Notes: generated by a model from the letters alone, not told the origin. 64,000 nucleotides of DNA from Rhodopseudomonas sp. (GCF_013377015.1 NZ_JACABA010000002.1:1269691-1333690), one strand, 5' to 3'; positions 1 to 9,265 are shown, counted from the first letter of the stretch. A program made the numbers and translations.

Positions 1-392
1 GCGATCCGCGTGGCGTCGGCTATGACGATGACGCGGTCGAGCCGCAGCGTCGGCTCGACCAGCGCGATCTCGGCGATCCGCCACGGATCGCCGACGCCGC
101 TGGCCTCGATGACGATGTGCTCGAACGGCGTTTCGGCGTCGAGCACCCGGCTCATGGTCTCGATGAAGCCGCCGCCGATGCTGCAACAGATGCAGCCATT
201 GGTCAGCGTCATGGTGGCGCCGTCGTGGCGCTGGATCAGCGAGGCGTCGATATTGATCTCGCCGAAATCGTTGACCAGCACCGCGCTACGTGGAGCGCCG
301 GCGGCGAGCAGATGATTCAGGAAAGTGGTTTTACCAGCGCCGAGAAAGCCGCCGATCACCGTGACTGGAATGGTCGCGGACGATCCCGTCAT
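1..392 (-). CDS. CobW/COG0523-family GTPase (3' part outside window)
   Basis: Only the first ~130 residues are present, because the gene runs off the left edge. They show the P-loop GGFLGAGKT (residues 14-22), an NDFGE switch segment (41-45) and the metal-binding CICC motif (67-70) that define COG0523 G3E GTPases. Members of this family hand metals, often zinc or cobalt, to client enzymes using GTP hydrolysis. The ATG overlaps the stop of the upstream amidohydrolase as ATGA, so the two are probably translated together. Subfamily (CobW, ZigA/Zur-type, nitrile hydratase activator) cannot be decided without the C-terminal domain. Confidence 0.9.
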   Translation of the reverse strand, partial: MTGSSATIPVTVIGGFLGAGKTTFLNHLLAAGAPRSAVLVNDFGEINIDASLIQRHDGATMTLTNGCICCSIGGGFIETMSRVLDAETPFEHIVIEASGVGDPWRIAEIALVEPTLRLDRVIVIADATRI

Positions 393-2032
393 GCGCGAGG
401 CGCCTCCTTGACGAGGCCACCGACGACGGTGCCCCAGATCGGAATATCTTTCAGCCGCTCCGGCGCCACCGTCAACGGGTCATCCTCGAGCACCACGAAA
501 TCGGCGAACTTGCCGGTCTCGATGCTGCCGACCAGGTGATCCAGCTTCAGCGTATAGGCCGCACCGATGGTGACCGCACCGAGCGCCTGCTCCACGGTCA
601 GCGCCTCGGTGTCGCGGCCGAGCACGCGCCCGCCCGACGAGATCCGGTTGACCGCGCACCACACCGTGAACAGCGGCGCCAGCGGCGTCACCGGCGCGTC
701 GGAATGAATCGCATAGGGCACGCCGAGCCGTTGCGCGGTACCGGTGGCGTCGAGCCGGGCGGCGCGCTCCGGTCCCATGGTCAGCTCGTAATGCGCGTCG
801 CCCCAGTAGTACAGGTGATTGGCGAACAGGTTGACGCAGACCCCGAGCGATTTCATGCGCCGGAACTGCGCGGCGTCGGCCATCTGGCAATGCTGCAGGG
901 TGTGACGATGATCCGGCCGCGGCGCCGCGATCTGCGCCGCTTCGATCGCATCCAGCGCGAGTTCAGTCGCCTCGTCGCCATTGGTATGAATGTGCAACTG
1001 AACGCCGGCGCGGTGATAGGCTTCGACCAGCCGCGGCAATTCCTCCGGCGCGATATACCACAAGCCGTTGGCGGCGCCGTTGTGATAGCCGGGCCAGCGC
1101 AGCCGCGCGGTGAAGCCCTGGATCGAGCCGTCGACCACCAGCTTGACGATGCCGTAGTGCAGCTTGTCATTGCCGTCGGCGCGTAGCGCCGCCAGCTTGG
1201 CGATCGCCTGCTGCGGGGTGTGCGACACCGAGGCCAGCGCCGGCACCAGCCGGACGCCGAACTCCGAGTCCTCGGTTGCGGCCCGATAGACTTCGAGGGT
1301 TTGGTCGGTCAGGTCGTTGTGCAAATCGGTGATGGTGGTGACGCCCTGGACGCAGGCGGACGCGGCGTAGCGCGCGACGTCCTTCTTTGTCAGGTTGCCG
1401 GATTGCGGATTGCGTCCGAGCGCGCGAAACGCCCGCAGCCGCGCGGCGATGCCCTGCAGCTCGCCGCTCGCCAGCCCATCGGCGCCGGCGACGACGCCGG
1501 AAATGTCGGTGGCGCGCAACAGTTGGGTCAGCTCCAATACCTGGGTATTGACGTTGCTGATATGGAAGCTGGCGTGGATCACCATTACCGATCGCGTGGT
1601 CGAGACCCGATCGAGATCCTGGCGGGTCAGCATCTTGCTGCCGATATGCAGCGGATCGAAGCCCCAGGCGAACAGCGGCGCTTCCGGATCGGTCATCGCC
1701 GCCTCGGCCTGTTGCAGCCGGGCGACGATCGCATCGATGTCGGGTGCTCCGGGAACGGTGCGGCCTTCAGGCGAGCGGCGGTCGAACGCGCCGACGTAAG
1801 GCAGCAGCCACATCAGGCCTTCCATGATGTGGCTGTGGCCTTCGACGAAGCCGGGCAGCAGCACCTTGTCGGCAAAGCGCTCGTCGAGTCTGGCGCCACC
1901 GACGCAAAGCTCCGCGGCTGTCCCCGTCGCCACGATGCGGCCGTCGCGTACCGCGACATGCGTCGCGCTCGGCCGCGACGGATTCATCGTGATGATGTTG
2001 CGGGCCGCAAAGACTACGGTGTCGTGGCTCAC
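389..2032 (-). CDS. Amidohydrolase family protein (YtcJ-like, amidohydrolase 3)
   Basis: This is a metal-dependent amidohydrolase of about 547 residues. The N-terminal beta-sandwich is followed by PGFVEGHSH, whose HSH (66-68) is the usual first metal-ligand pair. Further histidines (LHIHTNGD, HTLQHC, HSDAPV) and the late Asp follow the YtcJ pattern. I chose the GTG at 2032 because GAGGGG sits about 7 nt upstream; an in-frame GTG at 2077 would add 15 residues without a ribosome site. No signal peptide is seen, so it is cytosolic. The substrate is unknown; relatives hydrolyse amides and ring C-N bonds. It overlaps the CobW GTPase and is divergent from a MocR regulator. Confidence 0.88.
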   Translation of the reverse strand: MSHDTVVFAARNIITMNPSRPSATHVAVRDGRIVATGTAAELCVGGARLDERFADKVLLPGFVEGHSHIMEGLMWLLPYVGAFDRRSPEGRTVPGAPDIDAIVARLQQAEAAMTDPEAPLFAWGFDPLHIGSKMLTRQDLDRVSTTRSVMVIHASFHISNVNTQVLELTQLLRATDISGVVAGADGLASGELQGIAARLRAFRALGRNPQSGNLTKKDVARYAASACVQGVTTITDLHNDLTDQTLEVYRAATEDSEFGVRLVPALASVSHTPQQAIAKLAALRADGNDKLHYGIVKLVVDGSIQGFTARLRWPGYHNGAANGLWYIAPEELPRLVEAYHRAGVQLHIHTNGDEATELALDAIEAAQIAAPRPDHRHTLQHCQMADAAQFRRMKSLGVCVNLFANHLYYWGDAHYELTMGPERAARLDATGTAQRLGVPYAIHSDAPVTPLAPLFTVWCAVNRISSGGRVLGRDTEALTVEQALGAVTIGAAYTLKLDHLVGSIETGKFADFVVLEDDPLTVAPERLKDIPIWGTVVGGLVKEAPRA

Positions 2033-2166
2033 GCTGTGTCCCCTCAAACTTGCGACTGCGAGCGTGAAGCGATCCACCGTGCCAGACTAGCGCCAGATGC
2101 CAAGCACGAATAGGGCCAGCGGTTCGCTTAATGTCGCTGCTCGGTCGCGGTTAATGGCTTGCTTCT

Positions 2167-2181
2167 TGCATATCGAATGCA
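2167..2181. promoter_or_regulatory. Inverted repeat between divergent amidohydrolase and MocR genes
   Basis: TGCAT and ATGCA are separated by 5 nt in the 212-bp divergent intergenic region. It could be an operator for the adjacent MocR regulator, but MocR proteins often use direct repeats, so this is weak. Confidence 0.25.
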
Positions 2182-2244
2182 TCAGCGGCAACATCCGAAA
2201 CCGGCGGCGATCAACGCGGCCGTCGGATTTGCAGGGGGATCGAT

Positions 2245-3792
2245 TTGGGCAAGCTCGCACAGCTGACATTTCGGAACGCCGCAGGTTCTACCGCCGCCCC
2301 CGGCAACAACGACGCATTGTTCTGGGGCGCGCTGTTCCAGGGCCTGAATCGGGGCGGATCGTTCCTGCAGTTACAGATCAGGCAAATCATCGTCACCGCG
2401 ATCGAGGATGGCAGGCTGCCGCTCGGGATGCGGATGCCGTCGAGCCGCGATCTCGCCGCGGTGCTCAAGGTGTCGCGCAACACCGTGGTGATCGCCTTCG
2501 AGCAATTGGTCGATCAGAACTTCCTGGTGTCGCGCCAGCGCAGCGGTTATTTCGTCGCCGGTCTGCCAAAGAAGTTCGCAACCGCCGCGCGCCAGCCCTT
2601 TGAGGCGGCGAGCCGCGGCGACGAACAATGGACCTCGCGCTTCGCGCTGCGGCCGTCGGCCTACCGCAATATCGTCAAGCCGCTCGACTGGCAGGCCCAT
2701 CCCTACCCATTCATTTTCGGCCAGTTCGACCCCAGCCTATTTCCGACCAATGACTGGCGTGAAAGCGCCCGCGCCGCGCTCAGCGTCTCGGAAATCAACA
2801 ATTGGGCGCGCGACCTGATCGATGGCGACGATCCGGCGCTGATCGAGCAACTCCAGCTTCAAGTGCTGCCGCGCCGCGGCATCCACGCCCGCTCCGACGA
2901 GATCATGATCACGATGGGCGCGCAGCACGCGCTGTATCTGATCGCCACCTTGTTGATCAAACCCGACACCAGGGTCGGGATCGAGGAGCCGGGCTATCCC
3001 GACGCCCGCAACATCTTCCGGATGCTGACGCCGAATGTGGTACCGCTGCGTTCGGACGCCCACGGCGTGGTGCCCGATGCGAGTTTCGCAAGCTGCGCGC
3101 TGGCCTATGTGACCGCAAGTCATCAATGCCCGACGTCGGTGGTGATGCCGCTGGCGCGGCGGTTGGCGTTGCTGAAGGCGGCGCAGGATGGCGACGTCGT
3201 CGTGATCGAGGACGATTACGAGGGCGAGTTGATGCCGGAGGCGGCGACGCTGCCGCCGTTGATGAGTCTCGATCGCCACCGCAACGTGCTCTATGTCGGC
3301 AGCCTGTCGAAGGCGCTCGCGCCCGGACTGCGGCTCGGCTACGTCGTGGCGCCGGCGCCGGTGATCCGCGAATTGCGCGCGTTGCGGCGGCTGATGCTGC
3401 GTCATCCGCCGCTCAACAATCAGCGCGTCGCCGCGCTGTTTATCGGCCTCGGCCATTATCGGTCGCATCTGCAGCAGGTCGGCAGCGTGTTGCTGGAGCG
3501 CGCGCGGATCCTCGACCGGTTGCTGCCGCGGCATCTGCCGGACTGCACCTGGTCGCGCGGTACGGGCAGTACCAATTACTGGATTTCCTGCCCGCCGGGC
3601 ATCGACGCCACCAGCCTGGCGCGGGCCGCGCTCGAAGAAGGCGTGGTGATCGAACCGGGCGACGTATTCTCGATGGATGAGAATGCCAGCCGGCATTGCT
3701 TCCGGCTCGGCTTCTCCTCGATCCGCACCGACCGCATCGAGGTAGGCATCGAGCGGCTCGGTCAGGTGCTGGCGCGGCAACGGCGGTCCTAG
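2245..3792 (+). CDS. MocR-type transcriptional regulator (GntR HTH + aminotransferase domain)
   Basis: A 515-residue protein with a GntR winged helix (about residues 35-105; MPSSRDLAAVL and VSRNTVVIAFEQL are typical) joined to a class I aminotransferase-like domain. SLSKALAPG carries the PLP-binding lysine near residue 356. MocR proteins sense an amine, amino acid or PLP-linked ligand and control a neighbouring catabolic gene set. The start is a TTG with AGGGGGA 5 nt upstream. It is divergent from the amidohydrolase and convergent with the TauE/SafE-aldehyde dehydrogenase unit, so it probably regulates this locus. It could instead be PdxR- or GabR-like; the ligand is not visible from sequence. 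Confidence 0.92.
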   Translation: MGKLAQLTFRNAAGSTAAPGNNDALFWGALFQGLNRGGSFLQLQIRQIIVTAIEDGRLPLGMRMPSSRDLAAVLKVSRNTVVIAFEQLVDQNFLVSRQRSGYFVAGLPKKFATAARQPFEAASRGDEQWTSRFALRPSAYRNIVKPLDWQAHPYPFIFGQFDPSLFPTNDWRESARAALSVSEINNWARDLIDGDDPALIEQLQLQVLPRRGIHARSDEIMITMGAQHALYLIATLLIKPDTRVGIEEPGYPDARNIFRMLTPNVVPLRSDAHGVVPDASFASCALAYVTASHQCPTSVVMPLARRLALLKAAQDGDVVVIEDDYEGELMPEAATLPPLMSLDRHRNVLYVGSLSKALAPGLRLGYVVAPAPVIRELRALRRLMLRHPPLNNQRVAALFIGLGHYRSHLQQVGSVLLERARILDRLLPRHLPDCTWSRGTGSTNYWISCPPGIDATSLARAALEEGVVIEPGDVFSMDENASRHCFRLGFSSIRTDRIEVGIERLGQVLARQRRS

Positions 3793-3822
3793 GCTGCGAC
3801 GGCTGAGCGCCGACGCGCCGCG

Positions 3823-4611
3823 TCACATCAATTCGCTGATCCCCTTGATGGCGCTGCCGAGCGCGATCAGTCCGAGGCTTGCGATCGACACTTGACGGTG
3901 CAGCGCGTCGCTGCCGCGGCGAAAGCCGTATTCGCCGATCATGGTGCCGAGCAGCATCACCGGCCAGGCGATCGCCGCCAGCCACAGCACCCGGGCGCCG
4001 ACCAGTCCGACCGTGGTCTCGCTGATGAAGGCCGCGATCGAGGTGGCGAGAAACAGCACCAGCAGCGAGGCCCGCGCCGCGACCCGGCCGAACGGTCCGG
4101 ACATGTAGTACACCACCGCCGGCGGCCCGGGCATCGCCGCCAACCCGTTGAACAGGCCGGCGATTAGGCCGACCGCGGCGGTGATCGGCCGGTCCGGGAT
4201 TGCGGCCAGCGCAAAGCCGCGGCCGAGCAGCCAGACCGCGCCGGCGGTGATCATCGCGATCACGATCCGCGCCACCGGCGCCGGCGCGACGCTGAGCGCC
4301 AGCGCGCCGAGCGGCGAGCCGATCACCACGCCTGCGATCAGCCAGCGCAGCGACGGCCAATGACAATCGCGCGAGGCGCCGCGCAGATCGGTGAGGCCGC
4401 CGAGCAGCTGCAGCGCGACGGCGACCGGAACGGCCTGCGCCGGCGCCATGAAAACGCCGAGCAATGGCACCGCCGCCAGCGCGAAGCCGAAGCCGGTGAA
4501 GCCGCGCAGCAAGGCTGCGATCAGCACCACCGCCAGCGTGCTGCCGACGATCATCGGCGTCAGCGATGCTGCGGCGAAGGCGGCGTGCGCCGCCGCGATC
4601 GGGTCATCCAT
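3823..4611 (-). CDS. Sulfite exporter TauE/SafE family membrane protein
   Basis: A 262-residue, very hydrophobic protein with about eight predicted membrane segments in two similar halves. GFTGFGFALAAVPLL near the N-terminus and GLFNGLAAMPGPPAV in the middle are the family's repeated signatures. TauE/SafE proteins move anions such as sulfite, sulfoacetate or other organic acids across the inner membrane. The ATG is 12 bp after the stop of the aldehyde dehydrogenase, so they form one transcript. In this setting it may export a by-product of amine or sulfonate breakdown, but that is inference. Confidence 0.9.
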   Translation of the reverse strand: MDDPIAAAHAAFAAASLTPMIVGSTLAVVLIAALLRGFTGFGFALAAVPLLGVFMAPAQAVPVAVALQLLGGLTDLRGASRDCHWPSLRWLIAGVVIGSPLGALALSVAPAPVARIVIAMITAGAVWLLGRGFALAAIPDRPITAAVGLIAGLFNGLAAMPGPPAVVYYMSGPFGRVAARASLLVLFLATSIAAFISETTVGLVGARVLWLAAIAWPVMLLGTMIGEYGFRRGSDALHRQVSIASLGLIALGSAIKGISELM

Positions 4612-4623
4612 GCTGATGTCCGG

Positions 4624-6135
4624 TCATCGCATATCGATGACGATGGTCTTCTTCCGGGTGAAGTGCTCCAGCATGGCCTCGAGCGAGGCCTCCTTGCCGA
4701 GACCGGACTTCTTGAAGCCGCCATAGCTCAGATTGGGCTGGATCGTCAGGTTCTGGTTGACCTGGACGTAGCCGGCGTCGAGCCGCGCTGTGGCGCGCAA
4801 CGCGGTGCGCAGGTCCATCGTCCACACCGTCGCGGCGAGCCCGAAATCGCTGTCATTGGCCTTCGCAAGCACGTCGTCCTCGTCGCTCCAGGACTGCACG
4901 CAGACCACCGGTCCGAAGATCTCCTCGCGCATCAGCGGACTGTCCTCCGGCAAGCCGGTGACGATGGTTGGCTGCAGGAACAGGCCGTCCTTGAGATGGC
5001 TGGCGGTGGGCAGCGCGCCGCATCGCAGCGTGGTCGCCCCCGGTGTGGCTTCGCCAAGCGCGATGTAGGATTCGATCTTGGTCTTCTGCTTTTGCGAGAT
5101 CACTGTGCCGATGTCGGTGGCCTCGTCGAGCGGGTCGCCGATCGTCAGCGTCGATACCGCGTCGCGCAGCGCTGCGACGAAATCATCGAAGCGGCTGGCG
5201 TGGACGTAGATCCGGCTCGCCGCGGTGCAGCTCTGGCCCTGCCGGGTGAAGCGCATCCCGGCGACCGCGCCGGCGACCGCGCGCGGCAGATCGGCGTCCG
5301 GATAGACGATCATCGGGCTCTTGCCGCCGAGTTCGAGGCTGACCGGAATGATTTTCCGCGCGGCGCTTTGATAGATCAGTTCGCCGACCGCCTGCGAGCC
5401 GGTGAAGGTGACCTTGGCAACGTTGGGATGTTCCACCAGTGTCATGCCGCAGTCGCGGCCGGTGCCGCAGATCACGTTCAGCACGCCGGGCGGCAGCAAT
5501 TCGGCGATCAGTCGCGCGGCCTCGATAGTGGCGAACGGCGCTTCTTCCGAGGCTTTCACAACGACCGTGTTGCCCGCCACCAGCGCTGGCGCGATCTTCA
5601 GCATCATCAGCACCAGCGGCACGTTCCACGGCAGGATCGCCGCGACGACGCCGAGCGGTTCGCGGGTGGTGAAGCTAAGGACCTGCGGATCGAACGGCAG
5701 CGTCTCGCCTTTCAGCTCGGAGGCGAGGCCGGCATATAGGGTGATAATGTCGATCGCGACCGCGATCTCGCCGCGGCATTCGGTGCGCAGCGCCTTGCCG
5801 GTTTCCAGCGCCAGCACCGCGGCGATTACCTCGGATCTTTCCGCGATGCGCTGCGCCGCCTGCGCCAACAGCCTGCCGCGCTGTCGCGCCGGGGTGGCGG
5901 CCCAGATCGGATAGGCGGCTGAAGCGGCATCGACCGCTTTGGCAACGTCATCCGAGGTGGCCGCAGGCGCGCGGCCGAGTACCTGCCCCGTCGCCGGATC
6001 GATGACGTCGAGCGTTGCCCCGGCGACGGCGGTCACCAGTGCGTTGCCGATCAGATGACGACCGGCGAGCTGCTGCAACAGCTCTGACACGGCGGCGGCG
6101 ATGGCGGGGTCGATGCGGGTCGCGATATTGATCAT
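4624..6135 (-). CDS. NAD(P)-dependent aldehyde dehydrogenase
   Basis: A 503-residue protein with the complete ALDH signature: PWNVPL in the coenzyme domain, FTGSQAVGE, the general base in LELGGKSP, the catalytic cysteine in GQSCTAASR (about residue 302) and EEIFGPV near the C-terminus. It oxidises an aldehyde to the acid. The frame is open to 6273, but the ATG at 6135 (MINIATRIDP) gives the normal family N-terminus and has GGGTGG upstream. It is divergent from a PuuB-like FAD amine oxidase and in an operon with TauE/SafE, so it likely removes the aldehyde made by that oxidase (PuuC-like role, inferred). Confidence 0.93.
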   Translation of the reverse strand: MINIATRIDPAIAAAVSELLQQLAGRHLIGNALVTAVAGATLDVIDPATGQVLGRAPAATSDDVAKAVDAASAAYPIWAATPARQRGRLLAQAAQRIAERSEVIAAVLALETGKALRTECRGEIAVAIDIITLYAGLASELKGETLPFDPQVLSFTTREPLGVVAAILPWNVPLVLMMLKIAPALVAGNTVVVKASEEAPFATIEAARLIAELLPPGVLNVICGTGRDCGMTLVEHPNVAKVTFTGSQAVGELIYQSAARKIIPVSLELGGKSPMIVYPDADLPRAVAGAVAGMRFTRQGQSCTAASRIYVHASRFDDFVAALRDAVSTLTIGDPLDEATDIGTVISQKQKTKIESYIALGEATPGATTLRCGALPTASHLKDGLFLQPTIVTGLPEDSPLMREEIFGPVVCVQSWSDEDDVLAKANDSDFGLAATVWTMDLRTALRATARLDAGYVQVNQNLTIQPNLSYGGFKKSGLGKEASLEAMLEHFTRKKTIVIDMR

Positions 6136-6340
6136 CGCGCCACCCTGCCGGCGTCGCGCCCGACCGCGAAGGTCCAGCCGACACCAAGCCGTTGGGCCAG
6201 CCGCCGTTCTGGCCGCAGACATCGCCCGATCTGGTTCTACGGCCGGCGCCGTGCCACGTGCCATTTGGCTCACGACAAACGTCGGCCGATCCCGCGCGAG
6301 TATCGCGCCGCTGATCGCCCGCCATCATGATGGGATTTGC

Positions 6341-6757
6341 ATGCCTGACCTCAACGCCGTTCGCGCCGCGCTGCTGGAACAATTGTTCGCAGCGTTCAAC
6401 CGCCACGACGGCGCCGCCGTGGTGGCCTGCATGACCGACGACATCGTGTTCGACGCCGCCGCCGGACCCGAAATGCATGGCCGCCGCTTCGCCGGCGCGG
6501 CCGAGGTCAGCGCCGCGTTCGAGCGCACGTTTGCGGATTTTCCCGACGTCAGCTGGGAATGCACCCGGCACGCGGTGTTCGGCGATCGCGGCCTGTCGGA
6601 ATGGATTTTTCGCGCGACGGTGAAAGACGGCACGCGGATCGAGGCCGAGGGCTGCGACCTGTTCGACTTCCGCGGCGGACTGATCTGCGGCAAGCGCGCG
6701 TTCCGCAAGGACCGGCCGCCGCAGCCGGCGACGACGGCCAAGGCGGCGGCGTCATGA
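6341..6757 (+). CDS. NTF2-like / SnoaL-like domain protein
   Basis: A 138-residue cone-shaped NTF2-fold protein. The N-terminal helix (LLEQLFAAFNRHDGAAVVACMTDDIVFD), the GRRFAGAAEVSAAF helix and the C-terminal strands with FDFRGGLI match the SnoaL/nuclear-transport-factor-2-like pattern. Members are isomerases, dehydratases or ligand-binding accessories. Its TGA overlaps the ATG of the FAD oxidoreductase (ATGA), implying coupled translation and a shared pathway. A role as carrier or isomerase for an intermediate of the amine route is plausible but unproved. Confidence 0.8.
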   Translation: MPDLNAVRAALLEQLFAAFNRHDGAAVVACMTDDIVFDAAAGPEMHGRRFAGAAEVSAAFERTFADFPDVSWECTRHAVFGDRGLSEWIFRATVKDGTRIEAEGCDLFDFRGGLICGKRAFRKDRPPQPATTAKAAAS

Positions 6758-8148
6758 ACATGCCGACCAAGCTGCCGCCGCTCGGCGCCTACGATCCGCA
6801 TTATGATCCGCTGGTCAGCGACGGCCCGGGACACAATCGCGACTACGCGCCGACCTATTGGCACGCAACCGCCGGCGCGTTGCCGCAGGACGACGGTCCG
6901 ATCGCGCGCGACATCGACTGCGACGTGGCGATCGTCGGCTCCGGCTATACGGGCCTTGCCTGCGCGATCTTCCTGGCGCGCGAATTCGGCATCAAGGCGG
7001 TGGTGCTCGAGGCCAATCGCGTCGCTTGGGGCTGCAGCACCCGCAATGGCGGCCAGGCGCAGAACGCGGCCGGTCGATTGTCGCGGTCGCAATGGATCGC
7101 GCGCTGGGGTCTCGATATCGCACGGCGCCTGCATGCCGAGGTGCGGGACGGCTTCGAGACCTTCGAGGCGCTGGTTAGTAGCGGCTCGATCGACTGCGAG
7201 CCGCAGCGCGGCGGACACCTCTATATCGCGCATCGCCAGCGCTATCTCGAAAAGATCACCACCGAGGCGAAGCTGCTCAACGATCAGTTCGGCGACGCCA
7301 CCCGCGTGGTGAGCGCGGAGGAATTGCGTCGCGATTTTCTCGATGAAGCCGAGGCGGTCGGCGCGGTGCTCGAGCCGCTCGGCACCGGGGTGCATCCGGC
7401 CAAGCTCGCCTTCGGCTATCAACGCATGGCGCGCGAACTGGGGGCGCGGATTCATCCGGCGAGTCCGGTCGCCGAGATCCAATACAACAACGGCGCGTAT
7501 CATCTGCGCACGCCGGGCGGCACGGTGCGGGCGCGCGCGGTCGGCGTCGCTACCGGGGCCTATACGGCGGCCGGCCTGACGCCGGCGTTGAGCGGGCGCC
7601 TGATGCCGATCCTGTCGAATTCGATCGTGACCCGGCCGCTGACCGCGGCCGAGCTCGACGCCACCGGATTCCGCACCAGGCTGGTACTGACTGACACCCG
7701 TACGCTGCGGCATTATTATCGCCTGCTGCCGGACAACCGCGTCCAGATCGGCAGCCGCAGTGCCATCACCGGCGCCGACGCCAGCCATCCGCGACACCTT
7801 CAGGTGCTGGTCGACGGCTTGCATCGCAAGTTTCCGGCGCTGCAGGGCATCGAGATCGACTACTCGTGGTGGGGCTGGGTCGACGTCAGCCATGACATGA
7901 TGCCGCGCATCTTCCGGCCCGACCCGCAGCGCAATTTGTTCTACGCGCTCGGCTATGGCGGCAATGGCGTGTCGTATTCGGCGCAGGCTGGACGCCGGAT
8001 GGCGCAGATGATCGGCGGACGGGGATTTGCCGGGCAGGACCTGCCGATCTTTACGTCACCGCTACCGGCCCACAGCTTCGCGCCGTTTCGCCGGCTCGGG
8101 CAGCGCATGCTGTATCGCTGGTATCACGCCCGCGACGAGGCGGTCTGA
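6754..8148 (+). CDS. FAD-dependent oxidoreductase, gamma-glutamylputrescine oxidase-like
   Basis: A 464-residue DAO-family flavoprotein. A leader segment ending in YAPTYWHAT precedes the Rossmann motif VAIVGSGYTGLACAIFLA and the RVAWGCSTRNGGQ loop that is characteristic of PuuB/OrdL-type amine oxidases. GYGGNGVSYSAQAGRRMA is the C-terminal FAD-contact region. It oxidises a secondary or primary amine to an imine/aldehyde with release of peroxide. AGGCGGCGG precedes the ATG, which overlaps the upstream stop. The divergent ALDH is the obvious next enzyme. No glutamylputrescine synthetase lies in the window, so the substrate is open. Confidence 0.9.
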   Translation: MNMPTKLPPLGAYDPHYDPLVSDGPGHNRDYAPTYWHATAGALPQDDGPIARDIDCDVAIVGSGYTGLACAIFLAREFGIKAVVLEANRVAWGCSTRNGGQAQNAAGRLSRSQWIARWGLDIARRLHAEVRDGFETFEALVSSGSIDCEPQRGGHLYIAHRQRYLEKITTEAKLLNDQFGDATRVVSAEELRRDFLDEAEAVGAVLEPLGTGVHPAKLAFGYQRMARELGARIHPASPVAEIQYNNGAYHLRTPGGTVRARAVGVATGAYTAAGLTPALSGRLMPILSNSIVTRPLTAAELDATGFRTRLVLTDTRTLRHYYRLLPDNRVQIGSRSAITGADASHPRHLQVLVDGLHRKFPALQGIEIDYSWWGWVDVSHDMMPRIFRPDPQRNLFYALGYGGNGVSYSAQAGRRMAQMIGGRGFAGQDLPIFTSPLPAHSFAPFRRLGQRMLYRWYHARDEAV

Positions 8149-8202
8149 CCCGGGCCGGTCCTGTCGGCTCGACTAGGATTCCTTGACCGAGTGACGCGGT
8201 TA

Positions 8203-8382
8203 TCAGGACCACGGTCCGGTGTCGTTTTCGTCCTGAATCACATGATCGCAATTGTAGCAGCGAAATACCGTCTTGGGAGGGGCCTGGCGGCGGCGCGGAA
8301 GCCGGCCGAGCAGCTTCATCTCGTTGCCGCATTTTTCGCAGCTGCGTGATGACGGATCGGAAGCCGGGGGAAGGATCATCAT
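8203..8382 (-). CDS. Small zinc-ribbon protein
   Basis: A 59-residue protein with two CxxC knuckles (CEKC and CYNC) separated by about 24 residues, which is the layout of a zinc ribbon. It has a basic stretch between them (RLPRRRQAPPK) and an acidic tail. The ATG at 8382 is used; a TTG four codons earlier is possible. I do not recognise a named family. It stands alone, convergent with the FAD oxidoreductase and divergent from the HAD phosphatase. A nucleic-acid binding or chaperone role would be guesswork. Confidence 0.7.
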   Translation of the reverse strand: MMILPPASDPSSRSCEKCGNEMKLLGRLPRRRQAPPKTVFRCYNCDHVIQDENDTGPWS

Positions 8383-8521
8383 AAATGCGATCAATCGAAA
8401 GGGAATCTGTTAGGAGGACTTTACACTTTGCCCGCCACTTAGTCAGGCCTGAATATTCATCACTTAGTTAATGGCGTGTATTGCGATCTGCCTGCAACTC
8501 TACTCTCGGGATGAGGAATCC

Positions 8522-9265
8522 ATGAAGCCAACCGCGTTGATCTTCGATGTCGACGGCACCTTGGCCGAAACCGAGGAACTGCACCGGCAGGCCTTCAACG
8601 AGGCCTTCGCGACCGCCGGATTGCGCTGGCATTGGGACGCCCCGACCTACCGCAGGCTTCTGGATGTCGCAGGCGGCAAGGAGCGCATCGCGCATTTCCT
8701 AGCGATCGCCGAAGACGTCCGACTGGACGCCGGCCAAATCGCGGACCTGCACGCCGCCAAGACTCGGCGCTACACCGCGCTGGTTGCTCAGGGCGCTTTG
8801 CTGCGGCCGGGCGTTGCGCGGCTGATTGCGGAAGCACGCGCGGCCGGCGTGGCATTGGCCATTGCCACCACCACCAGCCTGCCGAATGTCGAGGCGCTGT
8901 TGTGCGCCGCGCTCGGCGACGATGCGCTTGACGCCTTCGCGGTGATCGGCGCCGGCGATGTGGTCGGGGCGAAGAAGCCGTCGCCGCAGATCTATCACTA
9001 TGTCCTGGAGCGGCTGGCGCTCGACGCCGCCGATTGCGTCGCCTTCGAGGATTCCAGCAACGGGGTGCGATCCGCGCGCGGCGCCGGGATTCCCACCATC
9101 GTCACTCCCGGCATCTACACCGAGGGCGACGATTTCGCCGGCGCGCTAGCGGTGTTGAGCAATCTCGGCGAGCCCGAAGCGCCGTATCGCCATCTGGCCG
9201 GCGCCGGGGCCGATGACGCCATGGTGACGCTCGACGTGCTGTCGCGCTGGATCGCGGCGATCTGA
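8522..9265 (+). CDS. HAD-superfamily phosphatase, CbbY/Gph-like
   Basis: A 247-residue HAD hydrolase. Motif I is FDVDGTLAETE near the N-terminus, with the nucleophile Asp and acid/base Asp. The helical cap follows; motif II is ATTTS, motif III KKPSPQIY and motif IV AFEDSSNG. The layout and cap are those of CbbY, which removes phosphate from xylulose-1,5-bisphosphate, or of phosphoglycolate phosphatase. GAGGAA lies 5 nt before the ATG. No Calvin-cycle gene is adjacent, so a specific substrate is not claimed. Confidence 0.88.
   Translation: MKPTALIFDVDGTLAETEELHRQAFNEAFATAGLRWHWDAPTYRRLLDVAGGKERIAHFLAIAEDVRLDAGQIADLHAAKTRRYTALVAQGALLRPGVARLIAEARAAGVALAIATTTSLPNVEALLCAALGDDALDAFAVIGAGDVVGAKKPSPQIYHYVLERLALDAADCVAFEDSSNGVRSARGAGIPTIVTPGIYTEGDDFAGALAVLSNLGEPEAPYRHLAGAGADDAMVTLDVLSRWIAAI

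Noticed and set aside
4360-5739. A long frame opposite the aldehyde dehydrogenase
   Set aside because: No domain, Arg/Gln/His-rich composition, and the opposite strand has full ALDH motifs.
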